A DNA stretch of 64,000 bases from Streptomyces laurentii (GTDB lineage Bacteria > Actinomycetota > Actinomycetes > Streptomycetales > Streptomycetaceae), in assembly GCA_002355495.1 (NCBI GenBank), contig AP017424.1:5087501-5151500 (forward strand), in the 5' to 3' direction. Position 1 is the stretch's first letter. Every line of letters begins with the position of its first letter. Below, piece by piece: positions 9,375-19,140 of this stretch. The notes beneath the pieces were generated by a model that had not been told where the DNA came from, did not search any database, and was given only the letters and a program-made list of their open reading frames with translations. The translations under genes and the position numbers were made by a program.

Positions 9375-11015
9375 ATGCGCGGTGCCAAGAGCGCCAAGTG
9401 GGTAGCGGGCGCGATCGTCGTCGCCCTGGCAGCGACCGCCTGTGGCGGGGGCAAGAGCGATGGCGGCTCCGACGCCAAGGGCAAGGTGGACCCCAACGGG
9501 ATCTTCTCGATGGACCTGGGCGAGCCGGAGAAGCCCCTGTTCACCGGTGACACGATGGAGTCCAACGGCTCCGCGGTCATGAAGTCCGTGTACTCGACCC
9601 TGGTCAAGTACAAGGCCGACGGCTCGCTCGAGATGCTGAACGCGGAGTCGCTCACCACGACCGACTCGAAGACCTGGACCGTCAAGCTCAAGCCGGGCTG
9701 GACCTTCCACGACGGCACCCCGGTGACCTCGAAGTCCTACGTGGACGCGTGGAACTGGAACGCCAACATCGCCAACGCGATGGGCCTGTCGAGCTGGTTC
9801 GCCGACATCAAGGGCTTCGACAAGGTCCACCCCGAGAAGGAAGGCGCCAAGCCGGCCTCGGACAAGATGGACGGCCTGAAGATCGTGGACGACACGACCT
9901 TCACGATCGAGCTCTCGAAGCCGGTCCCGTACTTCGGTCACAAGCTCGCGTACATCCCGTTCGCGCCGCTGGCCGCGTCCTTCTACAAGGACCCGAAGGC
10001 CGCCGGCCAGGCCCCCGTGGGCAACGGCCCGTACAAGTTCAAGAGCTGGGACCACAAGAAGCAGATCGAGGTCACCCGCTTCGACGGCTACAAGGGCCCG
10101 AACAAGGCGAAGAACGGCGGTGTGCTCTTCAAGAACTACACCACCGTCGAGGCCGCGTACGAGGACCTGAAGTCCGGCAACCTGGACATCATCCGCCAGA
10201 TCGGTCCGAAGGACCTTCCGGTGTACCGCGACGACCTGGGCGACCGCGCTGTCGACCAGTCGTACTCCGCGATCCAGACCATCGCCGTGGCTTACTACGC
10301 CGACATGTGGAAGAAGCCGAAGCCGATCGACCCGAAGGTCCTCCAGGGCCTGTCGATGGCGATCGACCGCGCCACCATCACCAAGACGGTGCTGAACGGC
10401 ACGCGTGAGCCCGCGACCGGCTGGGTCGCGAAGGGCGTCCTGGGCTACCAGGAGAACGCGGCGGGCGACGTCACCAAGTTCGACCCCGCCAAGGCCAAGC
10501 AGCTCATCAAGGACGGCGGCGGCGTCCCGAACAACAAGATCTTCATCCAGTACAACGCCGACTCCGGTCACAAGGAGTGGGTGGAGGCCGTCTGCAACTC
10601 CATCCAGCAGGCGGTGGGTGTCCAGTGCACGGGCGACGGCAAGCCGGACTTCCAGGCTGACCTGACGGCCCGTAAGAACAAGCAGGTCAAGTCGCTGTAC
10701 CGGTCGGGCTGGGTGCTCGACTACCCGGTGAACGCGAACTTCATCTCCGACCTGTTCCGCACCGGTGCCGACGGCAACCAGGGCGACTTCTCCAACAAGG
10801 AGCTGGACGCCAAGATCGCGGCTGCCGACTCCGTCAAGACGCTCGACGAGTCGGTCAAGGCGTACCAGGCCATCGAGAAGGACCTGGTCAACTACATGCC
10901 GTCGATCCCGCTCTGGTACTACAAGACCAACGCGGGCTACTCCGAGAAGGTCTCCGGCGTGAAGTTCGGACAGGACGGCGACCCGATCCTGTACGGCGTC
11001 GAGGTCCACAAGTAA
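9375..11015 (+). CDS. Oligopeptide ABC transporter substrate-binding lipoprotein (operon 1)
   Basis: The 546-residue protein begins with a lipoprotein signal MRGAKSAKWVAGAIVVALAA and lipobox TAC-GGG (Cys at about 23). It has the family 5 solute-binding architecture: YSTLVKYKADG, WTFHDGTPVTSKSYVDAWNW, the PVGNGPYKFKSW strand, GLSMAIDRATITKTVL, and a C-terminal YMPSIPLWYYKTNAGYS. It should capture peptides outside the membrane for the permease and ATPases that follow. Position beside typA suggests the bldK region of Streptomyces, which imports a signal for aerial growth, but S. coelicolor bldK has a permease gene first as I recall it, so orthology is not certain. A hairpin separates it from the permease genes. 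Confidence 0.92.
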   Translation: MRGAKSAKWVAGAIVVALAATACGGGKSDGGSDAKGKVDPNGIFSMDLGEPEKPLFTGDTMESNGSAVMKSVYSTLVKYKADGSLEMLNAESLTTTDSKTWTVKLKPGWTFHDGTPVTSKSYVDAWNWNANIANAMGLSSWFADIKGFDKVHPEKEGAKPASDKMDGLKIVDDTTFTIELSKPVPYFGHKLAYIPFAPLAASFYKDPKAAGQAPVGNGPYKFKSWDHKKQIEVTRFDGYKGPNKAKNGGVLFKNYTTVEAAYEDLKSGNLDIIRQIGPKDLPVYRDDLGDRAVDQSYSAIQTIAVAYYADMWKKPKPIDPKVLQGLSMAIDRATITKTVLNGTREPATGWVAKGVLGYQENAAGDVTKFDPAKAKQLIKDGGGVPNNKIFIQYNADSGHKEWVEAVCNSIQQAVGVQCTGDGKPDFQADLTARKNKQVKSLYRSGWVLDYPVNANFISDLFRTGADGNQGDFSNKELDAKIAAADSVKTLDESVKAYQAIEKDLVNYMPSIPLWYYKTNAGYSEKVSGVKFGQDGDPILYGVEVHK

Positions 11016-11043
11016 ACCCAAGCGTAGTCCGCATGCCGCGAAC

Positions 11044-11070
11044 GGAGCCGGCCGCCTGACGGCCGGCTCC
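11044..11070 (+). promoter_or_regulatory. Intercistronic stem-loop between binding protein and permease
   Basis: ggagccggccg and cggccggctcc form a perfect 11-bp stem with a cctga loop, 28 bases after the binding-protein stop and 118 bases before the permease start. There is no following T run. It is placed like the hairpins that make binding-protein mRNA more abundant than permease mRNA, by partial termination or 3'-end protection. Confidence 0.7.
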
Positions 11071-11187
11071 CTCGGCGCCTTACGCAGTGGCTGGGGGGCC
11101 CTTCCGCGACCCGAGCATGCCCGGAAACGGGCAGTGCTCCGTGGAGGGCCCCGTCGGCTGCCGCTGTGACATCTCAACGGAGGCATA

Positions 11188-12120
11188 ATGGGGCGTTATG
11201 TCGCACGACGACTGCTCCAGATGATCCCGGTTTTCTTCGGGACCACCCTGCTGATCTTCCTCATGGTCTACAGCCTGCCGGGCGACCCCGTGGCGGGTCT
11301 GTTCGGCGACAAGGGCGCAGACCCCGCGACCCTCGCGAAGATCAGGCACGAACTCGGCCTGGATCAGCACATTCTCAAGCAGTACTGGGACTACATGTCC
11401 AACATCATCCTGCACTTCGACTTCGGGAAGCAGATCCGCAACGGTCGCCCCGTCACCGAAGTCCTGGGTGATGCCTTCCCGGTGACGCTCCAGCTGGCCG
11501 CACTGGCCTTCGCCTTCGAGTTGGTCTTCGGTGTCAGCCTCGGCATCATCGCCGGCCTCAAGGCCGGCCGCCTGGCGGACAACATCATCCTGATCTTCAC
11601 GCTGCTGATCATCTCGGTGCCGGTCTTCGTCCTGGGCTTCATCATCAAGATGGTGTTCGCCTTCCAGCTGGGCTGGATGGAACCGAACGTCAGCAACGAC
11701 CAGCTGTTCTCCGAGATGATCGCCCCGGCGGTCGTGCTCGGTGGCCTCTCGCTCGCGTACGTGGCCCGGCTGACCCGTACCTCGATGGCCGAGAACCTGC
11801 GCGCCGACTACATGCGCACCGCCGTCGCGAAGGGCCTGCCGAAGCGCCGCATCGTCGGTGTCCACCTGATGCGCAACTCGATGATCCCGGTCATCACCTT
11901 CCTCGGCACCGACATCGGCGCCCTGATGGGCGGCGCGGTCGTCACCGAAGGCATCTTCAACATCAAGGGTGTCGGCGGTCTCATCTACGAGTCGATCTCC
12001 CGCCGCGAAGGCAGCACGCTCGTCGGACTCGTCACCGTCCTGGTGATCGTCTACCTCTTCACCAGCCTGCTCATCGACCTGCTGTACGCGGTCCTGGACC
12101 CGAGGATCCGTTATGCCTGA
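11188..12120 (+). CDS. Oligopeptide ABC transporter permease, OppB/DppB type (operon 1)
   Basis: The 310-residue protein starts MGRYVARRLLQMIPVFFGTT after a GGAGG site. It has the family N-terminal helix, an extracytoplasmic loop with LGLDQHILKQYWDY, and about six membrane helices. The cytoplasmic EAA loop reads ENLRADYMRTAVAKGLPKRR and contacts the ATPase. It forms the channel with the next gene product. Its last bases overlap the next start (ATGCCTGA), so the two permeases are translationally coupled. Confidence 0.93.
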   Translation: MGRYVARRLLQMIPVFFGTTLLIFLMVYSLPGDPVAGLFGDKGADPATLAKIRHELGLDQHILKQYWDYMSNIILHFDFGKQIRNGRPVTEVLGDAFPVTLQLAALAFAFELVFGVSLGIIAGLKAGRLADNIILIFTLLIISVPVFVLGFIIKMVFAFQLGWMEPNVSNDQLFSEMIAPAVVLGGLSLAYVARLTRTSMAENLRADYMRTAVAKGLPKRRIVGVHLMRNSMIPVITFLGTDIGALMGGAVVTEGIFNIKGVGGLIYESISRREGSTLVGLVTVLVIVYLFTSLLIDLLYAVLDPRIRYA

Positions 12121-13066
12121 CGTGACCAAGACCGCGGCCACCGCCGAGGACGCCGTCGCCTCCCCCTCGCTGACGGACCCCGCGGGCGAGCAGGTCAACG
12201 AGAAGGCGCGCTCCCTGTGGGGCGACGCCTGGCGGGACCTGCGCCGCAACCCGTACTTCCTCGTGTCGTCCGTGCTGATCTTCTTCCTGCTGCTGATCGC
12301 GGTCTTCCCGGGCCTGTTCACCAGCGCGTCCCCCACCGTGGGCGACCTGGTCAAGCACTACAAGGGCGAGCCCGAGCTGAGCAAGATCGGTTCCGAGGGC
12401 TGGCTGGGCTACGACATCCAGGGCCGTTCCGTCTACGCCCGCCTGATCCACGGCACCCGTGCCTCGATCACGGTCGGCATCGCGGTCACCCTGATCGTGA
12501 CCGTCGTCGGCAGCCTGGTCGGCATGATCGCCGGTTACTTCGGCGGCCTCGTCGACGCGTTGCTGTCGCGGCTCACCGACATCTTCTTCGGCATCCCGTT
12601 CCTGCTGGGCGCCATGGTCATCCTGCAGTCCTTCACCGAGCGCACCACCTGGGTCGTCGTCTTCGCCCTGGCGTTCCTCGGCTGGACCCAGATCACCCGC
12701 GTCATGCGCGGTGCGGTCATCACGGTCAAGCAGGCCGACTACGTCCACGCCGCCAAGGCGCTGGGCGCCGGCACGACGCGGATCCTGTTCAAGCACATCC
12801 TGCCGAACGCCATGGCCCCGGTGATCGTCGTCGCGACCATCGCGCTCGGCGGCTACATCTCGGCCGAGGCCACCCTGTCGTACCTCGGTCTGGGCCTCGC
12901 GTCCCCGACCGTGTCGTGGGGTGTCGACATCTCCGCCGGTGTTCAGGCGATCCGTACGTCGCAGCACATCCTGCTGTACCCGTCGATCATGCTGAGCATC
13001 ACCGTCCTGGCGTTCATCATGCTCGGCGAAGCCGTCCGCAACGCCCTCGACCCCAAGCTGCGCTGA
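12113..13066 (+). CDS. Oligopeptide ABC transporter permease, OppC/DppC type (operon 1)
   Basis: The 317-residue protein has a cytoplasmic N-terminus (about 1-45) with the OppC-type WRDLRRNPYFLVSSV entry to the first helix. The first extracytoplasmic loop carries the GYDIQGRSVYARLIHGTR segment, then come four to five further helices. The EAA-like loop reads KQADYVHAAKALGAGTTRIL and contacts the ATPases. The gene overlaps the preceding permease by 8 bases and is followed by the first ATPase gene after 14 bases. Confidence 0.93.
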   Translation: MPDVTKTAATAEDAVASPSLTDPAGEQVNEKARSLWGDAWRDLRRNPYFLVSSVLIFFLLLIAVFPGLFTSASPTVGDLVKHYKGEPELSKIGSEGWLGYDIQGRSVYARLIHGTRASITVGIAVTLIVTVVGSLVGMIAGYFGGLVDALLSRLTDIFFGIPFLLGAMVILQSFTERTTWVVVFALAFLGWTQITRVMRGAVITVKQADYVHAAKALGAGTTRILFKHILPNAMAPVIVVATIALGGYISAEATLSYLGLGLASPTVSWGVDISAGVQAIRTSQHILLYPSIMLSITVLAFIMLGEAVRNALDPKLR

Positions 13067-13080
13067 GGAGGGCGTACACC

Positions 13081-14139
13081 GTGAGCACCATTTCCAAGAC
13101 CACGAACGTCCCCGCGCCGCGCGACGGCGACGGACACACCGGGCCGCTGCTGGAAGTCCGCGACCTGCACGTGGAGTTCCACACCCGTGACGGTGTGGCC
13201 AAGGCCGTCAACGGCGTCAACTACTCGGTCGACGCCGGCGAGACCCTCGCCGTCCTCGGCGAGTCCGGCTCCGGCAAGTCCGTGACCGCCCAGGCGATCA
13301 TGGGCATCCTCGACATGCCGCCCGGCAGGATCCCGCAGGGCGAGATCCTGTTCCGCGGCCAGGACATGCTGAAGATGTCCAACGAGGAGCGCCGGAAGAT
13401 CCGCGGCCGGAAGATCGCGATGATCTTCCAGGACGCGCTGTCCTCCCTCAACCCGGTCCTCACCGTCGGCTACCAGCTCGGCGAGATGTTCCGGGTGCAC
13501 CACGGCCTGTCCAAGAAGGAGTCGACGGCCAAGGCCATCGAGCTGATGGACAAGGTCAAGATCCCGGCCGCCAAGGCCCGGGTCAGCGACTACCCGCACC
13601 AGTTCTCCGGCGGTATGCGCCAGCGCATCATGATCGCCATGGCGCTGGCCCTGGAGCCCGACCTGATCATCGCGGACGAGCCCACCACGGCGCTCGACGT
13701 GACGGTCCAGGCGCAGGTCATGGACCTGCTCGCGGAGCTGCAGCGCGAGTACAACATGGGTCTGATCCTGATCACCCACGACCTCGGGGTCGTCGCCGAC
13801 GTCGCGGACAAGATCGCCGTGATGTACGCGGGCCGGATCGTCGAGCAGGCGCCGGTGCACGAGCTGTACAAGCGCCCGGCCCACCCGTACACCCGGGGTC
13901 TGCTGGACTCGATCCCGCGCCTGGACCAGAAGGGCCAGGAGCTGTACGCGATCAAGGGTCTGCCGCCCAACCTGCTGAAGATCCCGTCGGGCTGCGCCTT
14001 CAACCCGCGCTGCCCCAAGGCCACGGACCTGTGCCACACCGAGGTCCCGGCCCTGGTGCCGGTGACCGAGCAGGACGGCGGCGAGCTGCCGGGCCGCAAG
14101 AGCGCCTGCCACTTCTGGAAGGAGACGATCCATGGCTGA
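13081..14139 (+). CDS. Oligopeptide ABC transporter ATPase, OppD/DppD type (operon 1)
   Basis: The 352-residue protein starts at a GTG preceded by GAGGAGG. Visible motifs are Walker A GESGSGKS, signature FSGGMRQR, Walker [13 protein letters not shown] and switch His in LITHDLG. The C-terminal oligo_HPY region has the Cys pattern [15 protein letters not shown], which in some relatives binds an iron-sulfur cluster. It hydrolyses ATP for import together with the next ATPase. A 20-residue N-terminal extension is absent from its operon 2 counterpart. The end overlaps the next start in ATGGCTGA. Confidence 0.95.
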   Translation: MSTISKTTNVPAPRDGDGHTGPLLEVRDLHVEFHTRDGVAKAVNGVNYSVDAGETLAVLGESGSGKSVTAQAIMGILDMPPGRIPQGEILFRGQDMLKMSNEERRKIRGRKIAMIFQDALSSLNPVLTVGYQLGEMFRVHHGLSKKESTAKAIELMDKVKIPAAKARVSDYPHQFSGGMRQRIMIAMALALEPDLIIADEPTTALDVTVQAQVMDLLAELQREYNMGLILITHDLGVVADVADKIAVMYAGRIVEQAPVHELYKRPAHPYTRGLLDSIPRLDQKGQELYAIKGLPPNLLKIPSGCAFNPRCPKATDLCHTEVPALVPVTEQDGGELPGRKSACHFWKETIHG

Positions 14140-15238
14140 CCTCAGCAAGAACGACAACGCCGGGGGCGTGTCCGAGGACGCTGCCGTGGCGGCCATCGAG
14201 ACGCCGGCCCAGCGCGGCGAGCCGATCCTCCAGGTGCGCAACCTGCAGAAGCACTTCCCGCTGACGCAGGGCATCCTCTTCAAGAAGAAGGTCGGCGCGG
14301 TCAAGGCCGTGGACGGGGTCTCCTTCGACCTCTTCCAGGGCGAGACCCTCGGCATCGTGGGCGAGTCCGGCTGTGGCAAGTCCACGGTCGCCAAGCTCCT
14401 GATGAACCTGGAGCGCGCCACCGCGGGCGAGGTCTTCTACAAGGGCCAGGACATCACCCGGCTGTCCGGCCGCGCGCTGAAGGCCGTGCGCCGCAACATC
14501 CAGATGGTGTTCCAGGACCCGTACACCTCGCTGAACCCGCGTATGACGGTCGGCGACATCATCGGCGAGACCTTCGACATCCACCCCGAGGTGGCCCCGA
14601 AGGGCGACCGGCGCCGCAAGGTGCAGGAGCTCCTCGACGTCGTGGGTCTGAACCCGGAGTACATCAACCGGTACCCGCACCAGTTCTCCGGCGGTCAGCG
14701 CCAGCGCATCGGCATCGCCCGCGGCCTCGCGCTCAACCCGGAGATCATCATCTGCGACGAGCCGGTCTCGGCCCTGGACGTGTCCGTCCAGGCCCAGGTC
14801 ATCAACCTGATGGAGAAGCTCCAGGACGAGTTCAACCTGTCCTACATCTTCATCGCGCACGACCTGTCGATCGTCCGGCACATCTCGGACCGCGTCGGCG
14901 TCATGTACCTGGGCAAGATGGCGGAGATCGGCACGGACACGCAGATCTACGACCACCCGACCCACCCGTACACCCAGGCGCTGCTGTCCGCCGTGCCGGT
15001 GCCGGACCCGGACGCCCGCGCGAACCGCGAGCGGATCATCCTCACCGGTGACGTGCCCTCGCCGGCCAACCCGCCGTCGGGCTGCCGCTTCCGCACCCGC
15101 TGCTGGAAGGCGCAGGAGAAGTGCGCCGTCGAGATGCCGGTCCTCGCGGTGCCGGAGCGCTTCCGCGGGCAGGACACCCCGGCCGCGCACGAGTCGGCGT
15201 GCCACTTCGCCGAGGAGAAGTCGGTGCTCGCCGTCTGA
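14132..15238 (+). CDS. Oligopeptide ABC transporter ATPase, OppF/DppF type (operon 1)
   Basis: The 368-residue protein has Walker [10 protein letters not shown], signature FSGGQRQR, Walker [25 protein letters not shown], and a C-terminal oligo_HPY motif [15 protein letters not shown]. The segment [19 protein letters not shown] is typical of the OppF subgroup. It is the last gene of operon 1, coupled by an 8-base overlap to the OppD gene and followed by a terminator. Confidence 0.95.
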   Translation: MADLSKNDNAGGVSEDAAVAAIETPAQRGEPILQVRNLQKHFPLTQGILFKKKVGAVKAVDGVSFDLFQGETLGIVGESGCGKSTVAKLLMNLERATAGEVFYKGQDITRLSGRALKAVRRNIQMVFQDPYTSLNPRMTVGDIIGETFDIHPEVAPKGDRRRKVQELLDVVGLNPEYINRYPHQFSGGQRQRIGIARGLALNPEIIICDEPVSALDVSVQAQVINLMEKLQDEFNLSYIFIAHDLSIVRHISDRVGVMYLGKMAEIGTDTQIYDHPTHPYTQALLSAVPVPDPDARANRERIILTGDVPSPANPPSGCRFRTRCWKAQEKCAVEMPVLAVPERFRGQDTPAAHESACHFAEEKSVLAV

Positions 15239-15289
15239 TCCGTTTCCGTCGGGGCCTGCGAGGGCCCGTACGGAAGGCTGGACGACCAG

Positions 15290-15321
15290 GCCCCCGCCAC
15301 CCCATCCGGGTGGCGGGGGTT
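15290..15321 (+). terminator. Terminator after operon 1
   Basis: cccccgccac and gtggcggggg pair around cccatccg, followed by ttcgtcg. It lies about 50 bases after the last ATPase stop and separates the two peptide transporter operons. Confidence 0.8.
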
Positions 15322-15474
15322 CGTCGTTGCCGGGGGCGGGGCGGGGGTCTGCCGAGGGGCGGCTGACGGGGCGGCTGACAGGGCCGTTCATCCGGGCGCC
15401 GTAGAGGTGCACTCCCTCTGATGTCGGGTGATATTGGTCTCCAAGCCGCATTCGGGACGATCGGGAGGCACTCC

Positions 15475-17103
15475 ATGCGCGGAGCCAGGTACGCCACGTG
15501 GGTCGCCCCGGTCGCCGCCGTCGCCCTCACGGCGACCGCCTGCGGTGGCGGCGGGAGCAGCGGCGGCGGGGGAGCGAACGGCGTCGTGTCCTCCTCCTGG
15601 GGCGACCCGCAGAACCCCCTGGAGCCCGCGAACACCAACGAGGTGCAGGGCGGCAAGGTCCTCGACATGATCTTCCGCGGTCTCAAGAAGTACGACCCGA
15701 AGACCGGCGAGGCCAAGAACTGGCTGGCCGAGTCCATCACGTCGAGCGACTCCGCCCACTTCACGATCAAGGTCAAGAGCGGCTGGACCTTCTCCAACGG
15801 CGAGAAGGTGACCGCGAAGTCCTTCGTCGACGCCTGGAACTACGGCGCCGCCCTGAAGAACAACCAGAAGAACGCCTATTTCTTCGGCTACATCGAGGGG
15901 TACGGCAAGGTCCACCCCGACACCGGGGCGGCGACCGCGACCACTCTGTCCGGCCTCAAGGTCGTCGACGAGCAGACCTTCACCGTCACGCTGTCGCAGA
16001 AGTTCTCGACCTTCCCCGACACCCTCGGCTACGCGGCCTTCGCCCCGCTGCCCCGCGCCTTCTACGACGACCACGCGGGCTGGCTGGCCAAGCCGGTCGG
16101 CAACGGGCCCTACGCCGTCGACTCGTACACCAAGGGCTCGCAGATGGCCCTCAAGAAGTGGGACGGCTACCCCGGCGAGGACAAGGCGCAGAACGGCGGC
16201 ATCACGCTCAAGGTCTACACCGACAACAACACCGCCTACACCGACCTGACCGCGGGCAACCTCGACCTCGTCGACGACATCCCCGCCGCACAGCTCAAGA
16301 ACGTCGCGGCCGACCTCGGCTCCCGCTACATCAACACCCCGGCCGGCATCATCCAGACCATCGCGTTCCCCTTCTACGACCCGGCCTGGCACAAGCCCGG
16401 CCAGGAGAAGCTGCGCACCGGTCTGTCGATGGCCATCGACCGCAAGCAGATCACCGAGACGATCTTCCACAACACCCGTACCCCGGCCCAGGACTGGACC
16501 TCGCCGGTCCTCGGGCAGCAGGGCGGCTTCCGGAACGACCTGTGCGGCGCCGCCTGCGAGTACGACCCGGCGCAGGCCAAGAAGCTGGTCGCCGAGGGCG
16601 GCGGCATCCCCGGCGGCACCATGAAGATCACCTACAACGCCGACACCGGCTCCCACAAGGTGTGGGTCGACGCCGTCTGCAACTCCATCAACCGCTCGCT
16701 GGGCAACAACCGCGCCTGCGTCGGCAACCCCGTCGGCACCTTCGCCGACTACCGCAACCAGGTCACCCAGCACAAGCTCAGCGGACCGTTCCGGGCCGGC
16801 TGGCAGATGGACTACCCGCTCATCCAGAACTTCCTCCAGCCGCTGTACTACACGAACGCCTCCTCCAACGACGGCACGTACTCCAACCCGAAGTTCGACA
16901 AGCTCGTCGACCAGGCCAACGCCCAGACCGACCGCACCCAGGCCGTCAACACGTTCGTGGAGGCCGAGAAGGTACTGCGCGACGACATGGGCGCCATCCC
17001 GCTCTGGTACCAGAACGGCAGCGCCGGCTACTCGGACCGGATCGGGAACGTGGCCCTGAACCCCTTCAGCGTCCCGGTGTACGACCGGATCAAGGTCAAG
17101 TGA
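15475..17103 (+). CDS. Oligopeptide ABC transporter substrate-binding lipoprotein (operon 2)
   Basis: The 542-residue protein starts at an ATG after GGGAGG. It has a lipoprotein signal MRGARYATWVAPVAAVALTA with lipobox TAC-GGG, then the family 5 fold: FRGLKKYDPKTGE, WTFSNGEKVTAKSFVDAWNY, KPVGNGPYAVDSY, GLSMAIDRKQITETIF and DMGAIPLWYQNGSAGYS. Two Cys in GAACEYDP and CVGNP have no counterpart in the operon 1 protein and may form disulfides. It heads a second complete transporter operon in the same order as operon 1. The ligand is presumably a peptide with different specificity. Confidence 0.92.
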   Translation: MRGARYATWVAPVAAVALTATACGGGGSSGGGGANGVVSSSWGDPQNPLEPANTNEVQGGKVLDMIFRGLKKYDPKTGEAKNWLAESITSSDSAHFTIKVKSGWTFSNGEKVTAKSFVDAWNYGAALKNNQKNAYFFGYIEGYGKVHPDTGAATATTLSGLKVVDEQTFTVTLSQKFSTFPDTLGYAAFAPLPRAFYDDHAGWLAKPVGNGPYAVDSYTKGSQMALKKWDGYPGEDKAQNGGITLKVYTDNNTAYTDLTAGNLDLVDDIPAAQLKNVAADLGSRYINTPAGIIQTIAFPFYDPAWHKPGQEKLRTGLSMAIDRKQITETIFHNTRTPAQDWTSPVLGQQGGFRNDLCGAACEYDPAQAKKLVAEGGGIPGGTMKITYNADTGSHKVWVDAVCNSINRSLGNNRACVGNPVGTFADYRNQVTQHKLSGPFRAGWQMDYPLIQNFLQPLYYTNASSNDGTYSNPKFDKLVDQANAQTDRTQAVNTFVEAEKVLRDDMGAIPLWYQNGSAGYSDRIGNVALNPFSVPVYDRIKVK

Positions 17104-17202
17104 CGCCGTAGCGGGGCCCGTGGCCCGCCGCGGCCCCCGTACCTCCAGGGCGGCCCGTACCGCCCGCCCGCCCCTCCCGGAGCCAACCCACCGGAGCCTC
17201 CC

Positions 17203-18126
17203 ATGGGCCGTTACGTGATCCGGCGACTGCTGCAGATGATCCCGGTCTTCTTCGGCGCCACGCTGCTGATCTTCCTGATGGTGAACGTGATGGGCGACCC
17301 CATCGCCGGCCTGTGCGGCGAGCGCGCCTGCGACCCGGCCACCGCCGCCCAGCTGAAGCGGGAGTTCGGCCTCGACAAGCCGGTCTGGCAGCAATACCTG
17401 ACCTACATGGGCAACGTCTTCACCGGGGACTTCGGCACCGCCTTCAACGGCCAGCCCGTCACCGAGCTGATGGCCTCGTCCTTCCCCGTCACCATCCGGC
17501 TCACGATCGTCGCCATCTTCTTCGAGATCGTCATCGGCATCACCCTCGGCGTCGTCACCGGGCTGCGCCGCGGCCGCCCCGTCGACACCACGGTCCTGCT
17601 GCTCACGCTGGTCGTGCTGTCCGTCCCCACCTTCGTCACCGGTCTGCTCGTCCAGCTGCTGTTCGGCGTCAAATGGGGCTGGATCAAGCCCGCCGTGTCA
17701 CCCGAGGCCCCGTTCGACGAACTCATCGTCCCCGGGCTCGTCCTCGCCTCCGTGTCCCTCGCGTACGTCACCCGTCTGACCCGTACCTCGATCGCCGAGA
17801 ACAAACGCGCCGACTACGTCCGTACCGCCATCGCCAAAGGCCTCCCACGGCACCGCGTCATCACCCGCCACCTGCTGCGCAACAGCCTCATCCCGGTGGT
17901 CACCTTCATCGGCGCCGACATCGGCGCGCTGATGGGCGGCGCGATCGTCACCGAGCGGATCTTCAACATCCACGGGGTCGGCTTCCAGATCTACAACGGC
18001 ATCGTCCGCCAGAGCACCCAGACGGTCGTCGGCTTCGTCACCGTCCTCGTCCTGGTCTTCCTGGTGGCCAATCTGCTGGTCGACCTGCTGTACGCCGTCC
18101 TGGACCCGAGGATCCGCTATGCCTGA
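17203..18126 (+). CDS. Oligopeptide ABC transporter permease, OppB/DppB type (operon 2)
   Basis: The 307-residue protein MGRYVIRRLLQMIPVFFGAT is nearly identical at its N-terminus to the operon 1 permease. About six membrane helices are present, and the EAA loop reads ENKRADYVRTAIAKGLPRHR. The periplasmic loop differs (LCGERACDPATAAQLKREFG), carrying two extra Cys. It ends in the same 8-base ATGCCTGA overlap with the next gene as in operon 1. Confidence 0.93.
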   Translation: MGRYVIRRLLQMIPVFFGATLLIFLMVNVMGDPIAGLCGERACDPATAAQLKREFGLDKPVWQQYLTYMGNVFTGDFGTAFNGQPVTELMASSFPVTIRLTIVAIFFEIVIGITLGVVTGLRRGRPVDTTVLLLTLVVLSVPTFVTGLLVQLLFGVKWGWIKPAVSPEAPFDELIVPGLVLASVSLAYVTRLTRTSIAENKRADYVRTAIAKGLPRHRVITRHLLRNSLIPVVTFIGADIGALMGGAIVTERIFNIHGVGFQIYNGIVRQSTQTVVGFVTVLVLVFLVANLLVDLLYAVLDPRIRYA

Positions 18127-19129
18127 GCCGAGCGAACCGTTCGAGGAGGGCCGGGCCATCGCCGCCACCGGCGCCGGCGGCGCGGCGGACCTCGCCATGG
18201 CCGAGGCCGAGACCCTGGAGAGCGCCCCGGGCGCCGCCGAGGCGGCCGGTCCCGGCGGTCCCGGCGGCCCCAAGGCCTTCCGCAAGCCCCGCTCCCTGTG
18301 GTCCGACGCCTGGCACGACCTGCTGCGCAACCCGGTCTTCATCGTCTCGGCCCTGGTCATCCTCTTCCTCGTCGTCATCTCCGTGTGGCCCTCGCTCATC
18401 GCCTCCGGCGACCCCCTCGACTGCGACCTCGCCAAGGCCCAGGAGGGCTCCCAGCCCGGCCACCCCTTCGGCTTCGACGGCCAGGGCTGCGACGTCTACA
18501 CCCGTACCGTCTACGGCGCCCGTACCTCCGTCACCGTCGGCGTCCTCGCCACCCTCGGCGTCGCGCTGCTCGGCAGCGTCCTCGGCGGCCTCGCGGGCTT
18601 CTTCGGCGGCGGCTGGGACGGCCTGCTGTCCCGGATCACCGACATCTTCTTCGCCATCCCCGTCGTCCTCGGCGGTCTGGTCCTGCTGTCGGTGGTCACC
18701 AGCAACACCGTCTGGCCGGTGATCGGCTTCATGGTGCTGCTCGGCTGGCCGCAGATCTCCCGGATCGCCCGCGGCTCCGTCATCACCGCCAAACAGAACG
18801 ACTACGTCCAGGCCGCCCGCGCGCTCGGCGCCTCCAACTCCCGGATGCTGCTGCGCCACATCACCCCGAACGCGGTCGCCCCGGTGATCGTCGTCGCCAC
18901 GATCGCGCTCGGCACCTACATCGCCCTGGAGGCGACCCTGTCGTACCTCGGCGTCGGCCTGAAGCCGCCGAACGTCTCCTGGGGCATCGACATCTCCGCG
19001 GCCTCCGCGTACGTCCGCAACGCCCCGCACATGCTGCTCTGGCCGGCCGGCGCGCTCGCCGTCACCGTGCTCGCCTTCATCATGCTCGGCGACGCCGTGC
19101 GCGACGCCCTCGACCCCAAGCTGCGGTAG
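18119..19129 (+). CDS. Oligopeptide ABC transporter permease, OppC/DppC type (operon 2)
   Basis: The 336-residue protein has a longer Ala/Gly/Pro-rich cytoplasmic N-terminus (about 60 residues) than the operon 1 copy. It then shows WHDLLRNPVFIVSALV, the periplasmic loop GFDGQGCDVYTRTVYGART, and the EAA-like loop KQNDYVQAARALGASNSRML. Five to six helices are visible. It overlaps the upstream permease by 8 bases and is followed 11 bases later by the ATPase gene. Confidence 0.93.
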   Translation: MPEPSEPFEEGRAIAATGAGGAADLAMAEAETLESAPGAAEAAGPGGPGGPKAFRKPRSLWSDAWHDLLRNPVFIVSALVILFLVVISVWPSLIASGDPLDCDLAKAQEGSQPGHPFGFDGQGCDVYTRTVYGARTSVTVGVLATLGVALLGSVLGGLAGFFGGGWDGLLSRITDIFFAIPVVLGGLVLLSVVTSNTVWPVIGFMVLLGWPQISRIARGSVITAKQNDYVQAARALGASNSRMLLRHITPNAVAPVIVVATIALGTYIALEATLSYLGVGLKPPNVSWGIDISAASAYVRNAPHMLLWPAGALAVTVLAFIMLGDAVRDALDPKLR

Positions 19130-19140
19130 GGAGTCCGCCC

